From NCBI GenBank assembly GCA_029267955.1, contig JAJUHI010000002.1:1-46291 (forward strand): a stretch of 46,291 nucleotides of DNA, given 5' to 3'. Below the pieces are notes generated by a model. The model saw only the letters and a list, made by a program, of their open reading frames with translations, was not told where the DNA came from and ran no database searches. How positions within the stretch are numbered: the stretch's first letter is position 1; every line of letters starts with the position of its first letter. Made by a program: the position numbers and the translations under genes. This DNA is from Sporobacter termitidis. GTDB lineage: Bacteria > Bacillota > Clostridia > Oscillospirales > Oscillospiraceae. Below are positions 18,608 to 27,151 of the stretch, one piece after another.

Positions 18608-21040
18608 TTAAAACCCGAGTAGGCGGCCGATTTGGTAGACAAGCAGCGAGACGATATACGCGATGCCGATCTGCCAGAAAATCGACGCCAGCGTCCATTT
18701 CAGGCTGTTCATTTCCCGCAGCAGCGTCGACACGGCGGCCACGCAGGGGACGTACAGGAGGATGAACACCAGATAGGCATAGGCAGACAGCGGCGTAAAG
18801 CCCGTCATGGCCGCGGCCACCAGCGCGCCGCCCGCCGTCATGGAAAAGCCGTAAAACATGCTCAGGGACGCGACGACCGCCTCCTTGGCGATGAGCCCCG
18901 TCAGCAGGGCCACGGCCGCCTGCCACATGCCGTATCCCATGGGCTTGAAAACCGGCGCGATGACGCTGCCGATGCCCGCCAGGATGCCATCGGCGCTGTT
19001 TTCCACCATCTGAAGGTCAAAATTGAAGTTCTGCAGAAACCACAGCACGACGCTCATCAGGAAAATCAGGGTGCCCGCCTTGACAAGAAACCCCTTGACC
19101 CGGTCCCATACGTGGATGAGCGTGTTGTTTAAGGACGGCAGCCGGTAGGGCGGCAGCTCCATGACGAAGGGCGCGGGCTCCCCGGCAAAAATCGTCCGTT
19201 TGAAGATGACGCCCGAGACAACGCCCATGGCCATCCCCAACAGATACAATGAGAAAATGACAAGGCCGGACCAGGCGCCGAAGAAGGCCGACGCGATGAG
19301 CCCGTAGACGGGCAGCTTTGCCGAGCAGCTCATAAACGGGACGAGCATCATCGTCATGCGCCGGTCCTTGTCGTTTTCCATGGTGCGCGCGCCCATGATG
19401 GCCGGGACGGAGCAGCCAAAGCCCATGAGCATCGGGATAAACGCCTTCCCGGACAGGCCGAAATGGCGCAGCAGCCGGTCCATGATAAACGCCGCGCGGG
19501 CCATATAGCCGGAATCCTCCAGCAGGGACAGGAAGAAAAACAGCAGCGCGATCTGGGGCAAAAACGTCAGCACGCCGCCCACGCCGGCGATAATGCCGTC
19601 CGCCACGAGGCTCGTCAGCCACGGCGCCACCTGCGCCTCCGTCAGCGCGCGCGACACCCAGCCGCCGAAGGAATCAATAATCAGCGACGCGCCGTCGGAC
19701 AAAAACGAGCCCACGGGACCGAAGGTCACCGTGAACATTATAAGCATCATCAGGAGAAAAATGGGGACGGCAAATATCCGGTGGGTCGCGATCCTGTCGA
19801 TTTTCTCGGTCACCGTTTCCGAGCGGCGGGAACCGCCCTTTTTGACGGCGGCTTTGACCACCTTCTCAATATACTGGTACCGGCTGTCGGCAATCAGCGT
19901 CTCCCGGTCCCCGAGGCTCCCGGACGCATACTCGCGCACAATGGCCTCCACCTGCTCCGTTGTCTCCGCGTCCAGCTTCAAAGCCGCCCGCACCAGACTG
20001 TCGCCCTCAATCAGCTTGATGGACGCCCAGTGGGCGGGGATGTGGGCCGCGTAGGCGAAATCATGGATGAGCTGGCCGATGCGGTGGTGGATTTCATGGG
20101 TATACTCGTCGTATAGGTCGTCCGGCTCCAGGGTGTAGCCGATGTGCATCTGGCGGTGGGCCACATGCAGCAGCTCCTCCAGGTTCTCGCCGGTCTTGGC
20201 CGAAATGGGGACCACGGGGATGCCGATTTCCTTCGACAGGCGCGCCACGTCAATCTCGTCGCCGTTTTTGCGGGCCTCGTCCATGAAGTTGAGCGCCACG
20301 ACCATCGGGCGCTCCAGCTCCAACAGCTGCACGGTCAGATACATGTTGCGCTCGATATTCGTCGCGTCCACGATGTTGATGATGGCGTCGGGGCGCTCGT
20401 CGTTGTTCCCCGCGCCGATGATATAGTCCCGGGCGACGATCTCCTCCATGGAATACGGGGAGAGGGAATAGATGCCGGGCAGGTCCACGATGCCCACCTC
20501 GCGGCTGCCCAGCTTCGCCGTCCCTTCCTTCTTGTCAACGGTAACGCCGGGCCAGTTGCCCACATACTGGTTGGAGCCGGTCAGGGCGTTAAACAGCGTC
20601 GTCTTGCCGCTGTTGGGGTTGCCGACGAGGGCAATGCTCATGGTGCGCCGGTCGTGCACCTGGCTGTCATAGGGCACCGCGTGGTGGTCCAGCTCGTGCT
20701 CGTGATGGAGATGCTGCGCTTTTGCCATCCGCCGCAGCGTCTCCGGGTCCAGGGGCCTTGAGCTGTAGGTGACCGTGGAGGACTTCTTTTTCTGGCGCGG
20801 CGGCGGCACGTCGCCGATGACGATCTGACAGGCATCCTCCCGCCGCAGCGACAGCTCGTAGCCCCGGATCCGCACCTCGATGGGATCGCCGAAGGGAGCC
20901 ACCCGCCGGACGGTAACCTGCGTGCCGGGTGTGAGCCCCATGTCCACAAGCCGCCGTTTGACAGCCCCGGAGCGGCTGCCCACGGACAATATGATCCCGC
21001 TTTGCCCGGGCGCAAGATCACGCAGAGTCTTTTCTGTCAT
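18608..21040 (-). CDS. feoB: FeoA-FeoB fusion, ferrous iron transporter
   Basis: 810 residues. It imports Fe(II) across the cytoplasmic membrane. Residues ~1-78 are a complete FeoA SH3-like domain (MGLTPGTQVTVRR ... YELSLRRED). A linker with histidines at 110, 112, 113, 115, 119, 120 and 129 follows. The G domain has G1 GNPNSGKTT (140-148), G3 DLPG (186-189), G4 NFMD (251-254) and G5 SAKTG (280-284). The membrane part from ~435 shows the two Gate motifs, around the GFGCSVPAIMGART and MSCSAKLPVYG blocks. A DtxR/IdeR-like box lies 30 bases upstream, so iron repression is likely. FeoA is usually a separate small gene. No feoC is present. Confidence 0.96.
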   Translation of the reverse strand: MTEKTLRDLAPGQSGIILSVGSRSGAVKRRLVDMGLTPGTQVTVRRVAPFGDPIEVRIRGYELSLRREDACQIVIGDVPPPRQKKKSSTVTYSSRPLDPETLRRMAKAQHLHHEHELDHHAVPYDSQVHDRRTMSIALVGNPNSGKTTLFNALTGSNQYVGNWPGVTVDKKEGTAKLGSREVGIVDLPGIYSLSPYSMEEIVARDYIIGAGNNDERPDAIINIVDATNIERNMYLTVQLLELERPMVVALNFMDEARKNGDEIDVARLSKEIGIPVVPISAKTGENLEELLHVAHRQMHIGYTLEPDDLYDEYTHEIHHRIGQLIHDFAYAAHIPAHWASIKLIEGDSLVRAALKLDAETTEQVEAIVREYASGSLGDRETLIADSRYQYIEKVVKAAVKKGGSRRSETVTEKIDRIATHRIFAVPIFLLMMLIMFTVTFGPVGSFLSDGASLIIDSFGGWVSRALTEAQVAPWLTSLVADGIIAGVGGVLTFLPQIALLFFFLSLLEDSGYMARAAFIMDRLLRHFGLSGKAFIPMLMGFGCSVPAIMGARTMENDKDRRMTMMLVPFMSCSAKLPVYGLIASAFFGAWSGLVIFSLYLLGMAMGVVSGVIFKRTIFAGEPAPFVMELPPYRLPSLNNTLIHVWDRVKGFLVKAGTLIFLMSVVLWFLQNFNFDLQMVENSADGILAGIGSVIAPVFKPMGYGMWQAAVALLTGLIAKEAVVASLSMFYGFSMTAGGALVAAAMTGFTPLSAYAYLVFILLYVPCVAAVSTLLREMNSLKWTLASIFWQIGIAYIVSLLVYQIGRLLGF

Positions 21041-21071
21041 TGGAGATGCTCCTATAAATATGATAATAAAA

Positions 21072-21087
21072 GTTAGCTTAGGCTAAC
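21072..21087 (-). promoter_or_regulatory. DtxR/IdeR-like iron box before feoAB
   Basis: GTTAGCTTAGGCTAAC is an imperfect palindrome that fits the DtxR/IdeR core TTAGGTTAGGCTAAC at all but one position. It lies about 30 bases before the feoAB start, beside a TATTAT -10-like hexamer. No regulator gene of this family is in the window. Confidence 0.6.
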
Positions 21088-21099
21088 TGTGGTTCCCCT

Positions 21100-21134
21100 A
21101 AAAGGCCAGCCGCCTGTTTGCCGGACGCCTGGCC
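21100..21134 (-). terminator. Probable terminator after the DUF1624 gene
   Basis: GGCCAG (21104-21109) pairs with CTGGCC (21129-21134); on the minus strand TTTTAGG follows. The T-run is short. Confidence 0.45.
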
Positions 21135-21150
21135 CCGCCGGTTCTGCCGG

Positions 21151-21870
21151 TCACCGTGACATCAGATAAATGACCAGCATGATCGTACCATACAACACCG
21201 GCTGGTGCAAGATATAAACCAGCAGCGATTTCCTGCCGACTGCTGGCAGAATGGGGAACTTTTTCTCGTAAAACCAGTTGGGCAGCCTGTTTTCTATGAT
21301 ATAGAACCCGGCGTTCGTCCCCAGCAGGAAAACGAAGAGCCACGGGAAAATCGGGAAGTAGTCGGCGCTGTAAAAATCCGGGCCGTACCAGCCGAACATC
21401 CACAGGTGCTCGGACGGTATCCGGATAAACCGGACGGCCAGCGCGCTTATGACAATAAGCAGGATGTACAGCGCCGGCGCTATTGCCCTGGGGAGCGCAT
21501 CCCACGCCCGCCGGGTCAGCCCGTAAAAGAGCATGGAAAAGCCCAGCAGGTGCAGGACGCCGAACCGGATCGGCATGTTGATAAAGGGCAGGCTCGTCAC
21601 GATGGTAAACACAAAGGCGATGGCCAGCACCTTGACGCCCCGCCGGATGTTGCTTCTGGAAAACTGCGAGGAGACGCCGGACAGGAAAATGAAAACCCCG
21701 GCGAAAAAATAATGCAGGACGTCAAACACGGGGTTTGAAAACAGCCATACCGGCGCCCCCAGAAAGGTGACCAGGTCATACAGCAGATGGTGGATGACCA
21801 TCAGGATCACCGAAAGCCCGCGCAGCGCATCGATGATGTCGATGCGTTTTCTCTTTGCCTCTCCGCTCAT
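21151..21870 (-). CDS. DUF1624 (heparan-alpha-glucosaminide acetyltransferase-like) membrane protein
   Basis: 239 residues with about seven hydrophobic helices. The N-terminus RIDIIDALRGLSVILMVIHHLLYDL carries the DALRG and HHxxYD features of the DUF1624 / acyltransferase-3-like family. The paired histidines and Asp at the end of helix 1 are the likely active-site face. Family members move acyl groups across membranes, but the substrate is unknown. The start overlaps the ychF stop codon (ATGA), so the gene is translationally coupled to ychF. Whether it works with ychF or merely shares its transcript is open. Confidence 0.75.
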   Translation of the reverse strand: MSGEAKRKRIDIIDALRGLSVILMVIHHLLYDLVTFLGAPVWLFSNPVFDVLHYFFAGVFIFLSGVSSQFSRSNIRRGVKVLAIAFVFTIVTSLPFINMPIRFGVLHLLGFSMLFYGLTRRAWDALPRAIAPALYILLIVISALAVRFIRIPSEHLWMFGWYGPDFYSADYFPIFPWLFVFLLGTNAGFYIIENRLPNWFYEKKFPILPAVGRKSLLVYILHQPVLYGTIMLVIYLMSR

Positions 21871-22961
21871 ACGTTGAACCGGTAGGTCACGACGTCGCCG
21901 TCTTTCATGACGTAATCCTTGCCCTCCGAGCGGATCAGGCCCCGCTCCCGGGCGGCGTTCATGGAGCCGCAGGCTTTTAAGTCCTCAAAGGCCACCACCT
22001 CGGCCCGGATAAAGCCCCGCTCAAAATCAGAATGGATTTTGCCCGCCGCCTGGGGCGCCTTTGTGCCGTTTTTAATCGTCCAGGCCCGGACCTCGTCCGG
22101 ACCCGCCGTGAGAAACGAGATTAACCCCAACAGGCTGTAGGAGCATTTGATCAGCCGGTCCAGCCCGGACTCCTTGAGCCCCAGCTCCTCCAGGAACAGC
22201 TGCTTGTCCGCCTCATCCAGCTGTGCGATTTCCGCCTCCGTTTTGGCGCAGATGGGCAACACTTGCGAGCCCTCAGCGTCGGCGTAGGCCTTGACGCTTT
22301 GATAGTAGCTGCTGTTTTCAAACCCGGCCAAAAAGGTCTTTTCATCAAAATTGGCCGCATAAATAACCGGCTTGAGGGTTAAAAGCTCGCTGGTGGCGAT
22401 CAGCTCCCTGTCCTCCGGGGAACAGTCGTAGTTTCTGGCGGCCTTTCCGTCGTTGAGATGGGCCAGCAGCCCCTCAAAAACCTCCGCCTCGCGGAGAAAC
22501 TTCTTGTCGCCCTTTCCGGCTTTTTTCGCCTTGTCAATGCGCCGTTCCACCATCTCCATATCGGCCATAACAAGCTCCAGGTTGATGATCTCAATATCCC
22601 GCAGGGGGTTGGCGCCGCCCTCCACGTGGACCACGTCCGGATCGTCAAAGCACCGGACCACATGGACAATGGCGTCGGTCATGCGGATGTTGGACAAAAA
22701 CTTGTTGCCTAGGCCCTCGCCCTTCGACGCGCCCCGGACAAGCCCCGCGATGTCCACAAACTCGATGACGGCGGGGGTGAATTTTTTCGGCGCGTACATG
22801 TCGCGCAGATAGACAAGCCGCTCGTCCGGCACGCTCACGACGCCTACATTGGGGTCGATGGTGCAAAAGGGGTAGTTGGCGCTCTCCGCGCCGGCATTTG
22901 TGATGGCATTGAATAAAGTGGACTTGCCCACGTTCGGCAGCCCGACGATGCCCAGCTTCAT
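21867..22961 (-). CDS. ychF: Redox-regulated/ribosome-binding ATPase YchF (Obg-like ATPase)
   Basis: 364 residues, normal length. It is an Obg-like P-loop protein that prefers ATP. G1 is GLPNVGKSTLFNAIT near the N-terminus, the switch II region is DIAGLVRGASKGEGLGNKFL, and the specificity motif is NFDE in place of NKxD, as expected for YchF. A helical coiled-coil insertion (about 120-200) and a C-terminal TGS domain (HSDFERGFIRAEVVAFEDL) complete it. It probably has a stress or translation-linked role. It may be co-transcribed with degV, 85 bases upstream. Confidence 0.97.
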   Translation of the reverse strand: MKLGIVGLPNVGKSTLFNAITNAGAESANYPFCTIDPNVGVVSVPDERLVYLRDMYAPKKFTPAVIEFVDIAGLVRGASKGEGLGNKFLSNIRMTDAIVHVVRCFDDPDVVHVEGGANPLRDIEIINLELVMADMEMVERRIDKAKKAGKGDKKFLREAEVFEGLLAHLNDGKAARNYDCSPEDRELIATSELLTLKPVIYAANFDEKTFLAGFENSSYYQSVKAYADAEGSQVLPICAKTEAEIAQLDEADKQLFLEELGLKESGLDRLIKCSYSLLGLISFLTAGPDEVRAWTIKNGTKAPQAAGKIHSDFERGFIRAEVVAFEDLKACGSMNAARERGLIRSEGKDYVMKDGDVVTYRFNV

Positions 22962-23046
22962 TTGTGTATTCCTTTCTGTATCGGCTATTCTGTTCAGACT
23001 TTAACGGGATAAACCGGCCTGCCCGCAGTTTTGTCGCCGGCCAAGG

Positions 23047-23886
23047 CTATTCCTTGGCGATATAGGCAATGCCCGCGGCGCCGGGGCCCACATGGGTGCC
23101 CACAATGGTGCCGATATCCGACTCCAGATAGTCTGTCAGGCAAAATTCCTTCGTCAAATAGTCAACCGTCTGCCGCAGCGCGTCCGGGGCGTTGGTGTGG
23201 CCGAATATCACCGGGAAGTCCGGGTCGGGGGGACTGGCGGCCATCTGCTCCTGTATGATTTTAAGCCCCGCCTTAAGGCCCCGGGCCTTGCCGATGGAGA
23301 TAACGCGCCCGTCGGTGATGGCGATAATGGGGTTGATACCCAAAAGGCCGCCCACAAAGGCCGTCGTTGTCGATATCCGCCCGCTCATCTTCAGATATTT
23401 GAGCGTATCCACCACGGCATACAGCCGGGCGCGGCCGATGAGGGCCCGGATGCGCGCGTCGATTTCCGCGGCGGTCAGCCCGCTGTCCCGGTACCGGACA
23501 GCCAGGCGCACCAAGAGCGCCAGCTCAAAGGTTGTGGTGCGGGAATCGATGACGAACACGTTGTCCCGGCCCACCTGGGCCCGCGCCACCTCCGCCGACT
23601 GACAGGTGCCGGACATCTCCGAGGAGATGAAAATGCCGACAACGTCGTCTCCGGCATCCGCAAAGCTCTGAAACAGCGGCACAAACTCACCGGGCGGCAC
23701 CTGGGAGGTGGTGGGCAGCGTCTCGGCGGCGGCCAGCTTTTTATAGAACTCCTCAAGGGGCAAATCGACCCCGTCCTTATAGGCCTCTTCTCCGAAATGA
23801 ACGGTCAGCGGGACGACCGTAATCCCCAGGGCAGCGGCGTCCTTCTGCGAAATGTCGCTGGTGCTGTCCGTGATAATTCTAACCAT
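23047..23886 (-). CDS. DegV family fatty-acid-binding protein
   Basis: 279 residues from the ATG at 23886, with AAGGAGC just upstream. The N-terminal signature VRIITDSTSDISQKDAAALGITVVPLTV, the TSQVPPGEF block and the SSEMSGTCQSAEVARAQ loop are typical of DegV, which binds a fatty acid between two domains; some members (FakB) hand it to fatty acid kinase FakA. No fakA is in the window. Three exact 13-base repeats lie 32 bases upstream (23918-23956). Confidence 0.92.
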   Translation of the reverse strand: MVRIITDSTSDISQKDAAALGITVVPLTVHFGEEAYKDGVDLPLEEFYKKLAAAETLPTTSQVPPGEFVPLFQSFADAGDDVVGIFISSEMSGTCQSAEVARAQVGRDNVFVIDSRTTTFELALLVRLAVRYRDSGLTAAEIDARIRALIGRARLYAVVDTLKYLKMSGRISTTTAFVGGLLGINPIIAITDGRVISIGKARGLKAGLKIIQEQMAASPPDPDFPVIFGHTNAPDALRQTVDYLTKEFCLTDYLESDIGTIVGTHVGPGAAGIAYIAKE

Positions 23887-23917
23887 TTCATGCTCCTTAT
23901 GCTTTGCGAAAAATCGT

Positions 23918-23956
23918 CTTGTATCATTTACTTGTATCATTTACTTGTATCATTTA
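23918..23956. repeat. Three tandem 13-bp repeats upstream of degV
   Basis: CTTGTATCATTTA occurs three times in a row without a gap (23918-23930, 23931-23943, 23944-23956). The repeat spans the likely promoter region of the DegV gene. It may be a replication-slippage product or a set of regulator sites. Confidence 0.85.
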
Positions 23957-24037
23957 TATGCAGCGCGCCGGGCGCAGGATGATTATACGGCATATCCGCC
24001 GCCGTGGCAACCATAACCGCAGCATCGCCGCTTATAT

Positions 24038-24068
24038 AAAAAAGAAGCAGCCGATTGATACCGGCCGC
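24038..24068 (-). terminator. Terminator of the dusB-sigma-anti-sigma operon
   Basis: Segments 24061-24068 and 24047-24054 form an 8-bp stem including G-U pairs with a six-base loop, and a run of six T follows on the minus strand (24038-24043). Confidence 0.75.
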
Positions 24069-24092
24069 CTCCTATTCAAAAAGCCAAAATCA

Positions 24093-24977
24093 TTAATCTT
24101 CGGTGTAATACACCAGCGCGGTCTCGGCGTCCTCGTTGCCGATGACATAATTGGTGTAGCCTTCATTGATCAGCTCCCGCGCCACGTCGGCTGTAACCAC
24201 AAGACTGTACAGGCCGCCGCCCCGGTCCGTCTTCTCCACACCGGTCACATGGTCCGGCAGCGCGCCTTCAAAGGTGAACACCGCGTAATATATGACCAGC
24301 GTGTTTTCATCAACGCCGGCGATGCCGAGCTTAACGCCCGGATGGCGCGTTACCTGCGACGTCGAATCCACAGGCTGCCCGTCCGTCGCGGCGCCGTTTG
24401 GCGCGGGCGAGTCGGTCGCGGTCGCCATACCCGTCTGGGGCGTCTCAACGTCGGCGGAGGCCCCGGCTGCTTCGTACAGGAAAAGGCTCTCTTCGTCGCT
24501 TTTTGCCGCTTCAGTGCCGCCAAATTCGCCGCTGCCGGCTTCCGGGACCGCACTGTCCATCAGGACGCTGTCCGTGCCCCGCTCCGCCGTGTCCGCCATG
24601 TCGGGCGCTTCTACCCGGGCGCTCATTTTCGCTTTATTCCGGCCAAAATCAAACCGCTGCGGCGACACCGTAAACACCAGCGCCAGGCAGGCCGCGGCCG
24701 CCGCAAAGCTGATAATCACGGGGCGGACGGCCTTCCAACCGCCCGACCGGCGGCGGGGCAGCTTGCGTATCTTTTCCATAACGCCGGCGGCAAAGCCGTC
24801 CGGCACCTGGACCAGCGTCTCTTCGGCCGCTTCTGCAATGCTCCGGTAAGCCGACAGAAGAGCCCGGCACGACGCGCACCCGTCAAGATGCGCCAGCAGC
24901 AGCTTCTGCTCCTGCTCCGGCAGCTCGCCGTCGGCATAGCAGCTGATCATGTCCATATATTTTTTGCAATCAGCCAT
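24093..24977 (-). CDS. Zinc-finger anti-sigma factor (membrane-spanning)
   Basis: 294 residues. The N-terminal anti-sigma zinc-finger domain carries H30, C34 and C37 (HLDGCASC), plus C4 and C13, and should bind the ECF sigma factor encoded directly upstream. A single membrane helix lies at about 83-103. Beyond it are a long Ala/Thr/Glu-rich extracytoplasmic linker (about 115-205) and a C-terminal globular region that I do not recognise. The gene overlaps the sigma gene by 8 bases. Release of sigma by regulated proteolysis is the usual mechanism; the signal sensed here is unknown. Confidence 0.85.
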   Translation of the reverse strand: MADCKKYMDMISCYADGELPEQEQKLLLAHLDGCASCRALLSAYRSIAEAAEETLVQVPDGFAAGVMEKIRKLPRRRSGGWKAVRPVIISFAAAAACLALVFTVSPQRFDFGRNKAKMSARVEAPDMADTAERGTDSVLMDSAVPEAGSGEFGGTEAAKSDEESLFLYEAAGASADVETPQTGMATATDSPAPNGAATDGQPVDSTSQVTRHPGVKLGIAGVDENTLVIYYAVFTFEGALPDHVTGVEKTDRGGGLYSLVVTADVARELINEGYTNYVIGNEDAETALVYYTED

Positions 24978-25593
24978 GGCCCTCCACCTCCTTACCGGTT
25001 TTATGACGACCGCTCTTTGAAAAAGTTCCGTAACTGTTTAGAAGTGATACGAGATTCTGCCTGGCCCGGGACAGCCGCGATTTCACCGTTCCCTCGCTGA
25101 TGCCCAGCGTCGTGGCGATCTCCTCATAGCTCATGCCCGTCATTTCCCGCATCACGATGATTTCCCTGTGATGCTGCGGGAGCTCGTCTATCCCTCTGGA
25201 CAGCGCCTCCCGGAGCTCCCTTTTTTCGGCCTCGACGGCCGGCTCATACCGCGTGTCGGGGATCTCAAGATCCATATACTCGCCGTCGTCGTCGGTATAT
25301 GTAAGCGACGAAACGGGCGTCCGCTGTTTTTTTCGGATAAAATCCACGCAAATATTATATGTCATTCTATACAGCCATACGGAAAACCGGCTTTCCGCCC
25401 TGAAGTTGTGAAGCCCCGTATAAGCCTTGATAAACACTTCCTGCGATATATCCAGCGCATCGTTTTCGTTGCCTGTCATCTTCAGCGCCAGGTTGTACAC
25501 TTTCTTCTGGTTATCCAGCACCAGTGCCTCAAATGCCTCCGTTTCGCCGCGGCGCACCCGGTCAATGACCGCGCGTTCCTCCGCTGCCGTCAT
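24970..25593 (-). CDS. ECF-type RNA polymerase sigma factor
   Basis: 207 residues. Region 2 (YNLALKMTGNENDALDISQEVFIKAY ... FSVWLYRMTYNICVDFIRKK) binds core polymerase and the -10. Region 4 has the helix-turn-helix HREIIVMREMTGMSYEEIATTLGISEGTVKSRLSRAR. It has no region 1 or 3, as expected for the ECF group. It lies 4 bases downstream of dusB and overlaps the anti-sigma gene. ECF factors often activate their own operon, but the only promoter I see here is a sigma-A one ahead of dusB. Confidence 0.95.
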   Translation of the reverse strand: MTAAEERAVIDRVRRGETEAFEALVLDNQKKVYNLALKMTGNENDALDISQEVFIKAYTGLHNFRAESRFSVWLYRMTYNICVDFIRKKQRTPVSSLTYTDDDGEYMDLEIPDTRYEPAVEAEKRELREALSRGIDELPQHHREIIVMREMTGMSYEEIATTLGISEGTVKSRLSRARQNLVSLLNSYGTFSKSGRHKTGKEVEGHG

Positions 25594-25597
25594 GATC

Positions 25598-26566
25598 TCA
25601 CCTCAATTCGGTCTTGATGGCTTCCGCGAGCTTATAGATATCGGCCATCGTTTCGATTTTCGTAATCCTCTCCCTGTACTGTCCGGCGTTGCGCATCCCC
25701 TTCAAATACCAGGCAAAGTGCTTTCTGGCCTCTAGGCAGGCGATTTTCTCGCCCTTGACCTTCTCCGCCAGCTGAAACTGCGCCACCGCCGTGTCCACGC
25801 GCTGGGCCGGCGTCGGCGGCGGGGGAAGGGGCTTCCCCTCCAAAAGCGCCTGCGCCCGGCTGAAAATCCAGGGGTTGCCGAAGGCGCCCCTGCCGATCAT
25901 GGCCATGTCCGCGCCGGTATAGGACAGTATCCGCACGGCGTCCTCGGGCGTGAAAACATCGCCGTTGGCCAACACCGGGATTGAAAGCTGACGCTTGACC
26001 TCCCGGATGATGTCCCAGTCGGCCGTGCCGGCGTACATCTGCACCCGTGTCCGGCCGTGGACGGCCACAGCCGCCACGCCGGTCTCCTCGGCCATTTTCG
26101 CAAATTCCACGGCGTTGACCTTGCCCTTATCCCAGCCTTTGCGGATCTTCACCGTCACCGGGCAGCTGACGCTGCGCCGGACGGCTTCGATTATCCGCAT
26201 GGCCTTGTCCGGGTCCAGCATCAGCGCGCTGCCGTCGCCGCTTTTGACAATTTTACCCACAGGGCAGCCCATGTTGATATCGATGATGTCGCACCCGGAT
26301 ATCTCCCGGGCGATGGCGGCCGCCTCGCCCATGCAGGCCTCGTCGCTGCCGAAAATCTGGGCGGCCGCCGGATGCTCGTCCTCCCCCAGGCGGAGCAGGG
26401 ACCGCGTTTTGCCGTCCTGGTACACAAGCGCCTTGGCGCTGACCATTTCCGTATACGTCAGCCCCGCGCCAAAGGACCGGCAAACGGTGCGAAAGGCCAG
26501 ATCGCAGACGCCGGCCATGGGGGCAAGCGCCAGTTTTGAGTTGACCGCCACAGCGCCGATCTGCAC
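25598..26566 (-). CDS. dusB: tRNA-dihydrouridine synthase
   Basis: 322 residues from a GTG start at 26566, with GGAGGG 6 bases upstream; the frame stays open upstream but without a ribosome site. It is an FMN enzyme that reduces uridines in the tRNA D-loop. The TIM-barrel motif LAPMAGVCDLAFR and the catalytic block INMGCPVGKIVKSGDGSALM (catalytic Cys in MGCP) are clear, followed by VHGRTR and IGRGAFGNPW. It is the first gene of the sigma/anti-sigma operon, an arrangement that may just be transcriptional convenience. Confidence 0.95.
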   Translation of the reverse strand: MQIGAVAVNSKLALAPMAGVCDLAFRTVCRSFGAGLTYTEMVSAKALVYQDGKTRSLLRLGEDEHPAAAQIFGSDEACMGEAAAIAREISGCDIIDINMGCPVGKIVKSGDGSALMLDPDKAMRIIEAVRRSVSCPVTVKIRKGWDKGKVNAVEFAKMAEETGVAAVAVHGRTRVQMYAGTADWDIIREVKRQLSIPVLANGDVFTPEDAVRILSYTGADMAMIGRGAFGNPWIFSRAQALLEGKPLPPPPTPAQRVDTAVAQFQLAEKVKGEKIACLEARKHFAWYLKGMRNAGQYRERITKIETMADIYKLAEAIKTELR

Positions 26567-26612
26567 GCTTGTCCCTCCAGACCTAAAAATAAAGCAGACG
26601 AGCAATGGTAAC

Positions 26613-26642
26613 ATTGTAGCCCAAAACAAAGGTGAAAGTCAA
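26613..26642 (-). promoter_or_regulatory. Sigma-A promoter of the dusB operon
   Basis: On the minus strand TTGACT (26637-26642) and TACAAT (26613-26618) are separated by 18 bases, about 45 bases before the GTG start. Each hexamer is 5/6 to consensus. Confidence 0.65.
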
Positions 26643-26671
26643 CGCCTCCACAGGCTCAGGCTGTGGAGGCG
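26643..26671 (-). terminator. Hairpin terminator after the small beta-sandwich gene
   Basis: CGCCTCCACAG and CTGTGGAGGCG form a perfect 11-bp stem with a 7-base loop. On the minus strand TTGACTTTCACC follows, only moderately T-rich, and overlaps the dusB -35. Confidence 0.6.
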
Positions 26672-26708
26672 CCGGGGGCGGCCCCTTGCTGGTGTCGTTA
26701 TGTACCTT

Positions 26709-27014
26709 TTATTCAGCTATGATCTCCAGTTCGCGGATTTTCATACTGTTCTTGTAAACCTTGATCAGATACAGCACATTCCCCTCGATCGGTCCAAAGG
26801 AAAACTGCCCCTCCTGGTCCGTAAACTGGCGGTCGATGAGCTTTTTATCCTTTCCGGAACGAAACAGCAGCACCAGCGCGTCGGGCACGGCCGCGCCCGT
26901 TTTGTCCAGCACCGTTCCGCACACGGCCGCCGCTTTCTCCGGCTCGATTTTGACGGTGGTCTCTATATGTTCGCCCTCGGAGGGTTTGAAATAAAATTTA
27001 CCAACGGAACTCAT
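26709..27014 (-). CDS. Small carboxypeptidase-regulatory-like beta-sandwich protein
   Basis: 101 residues with no signal peptide. The pattern [24 protein letters not shown] ... [24 protein letters not shown] is that of the carboxypeptidase regulatory-like / prealbumin-like fold. It has no catalytic residues that I can assign. Its neighbours are divergent proS and the dusB promoter, which say nothing about function. A short 65-base gap to the proS promoter suggests divergent control regions. Confidence 0.6.
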   Translation of the reverse strand: MSSVGKFYFKPSEGEHIETTVKIEPEKAAAVCGTVLDKTGAAVPDALVLLFRSGKDKKLIDRQFTDQEGQFSFGPIEGNVLYLIKVYKNSMKIRELEIIAE

Positions 27015-27079
27015 TTGTCAACACCTCTGATTCATACACGCTCCTGAGATATTGTATAGGCAGACAAGCCCTTCCGTGC

Positions 27080-27108
27080 TTGACATTCCTGTCAGATTTA
27101 TATAGACT
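27080..27108 (+). promoter_or_regulatory. Sigma-A promoter of proS
   Basis: TTGACA (27080-27085) and TAGACT (27103-27108) are separated by 17 bases; TATAGA at 27101 is an alternative -10. It starts about 40 bases before the ProRS ribosome site, too close for a T-box leader. Confidence 0.55.
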
Positions 27109-27151
27109 GATTGGGTTACTTTTATATGCAGCAGAAGGAGCGTTAAAGCAT

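Noticed and set aside
23918-23956. CRISPR array
   Set aside because: The 13-bp repeats are directly adjacent with no spacers.
27080-27151. T-box leader before proS
   Set aside because: Only about 40 bases separate promoter and ribosome site, far too short for a T-box, and no terminator hairpin is present.
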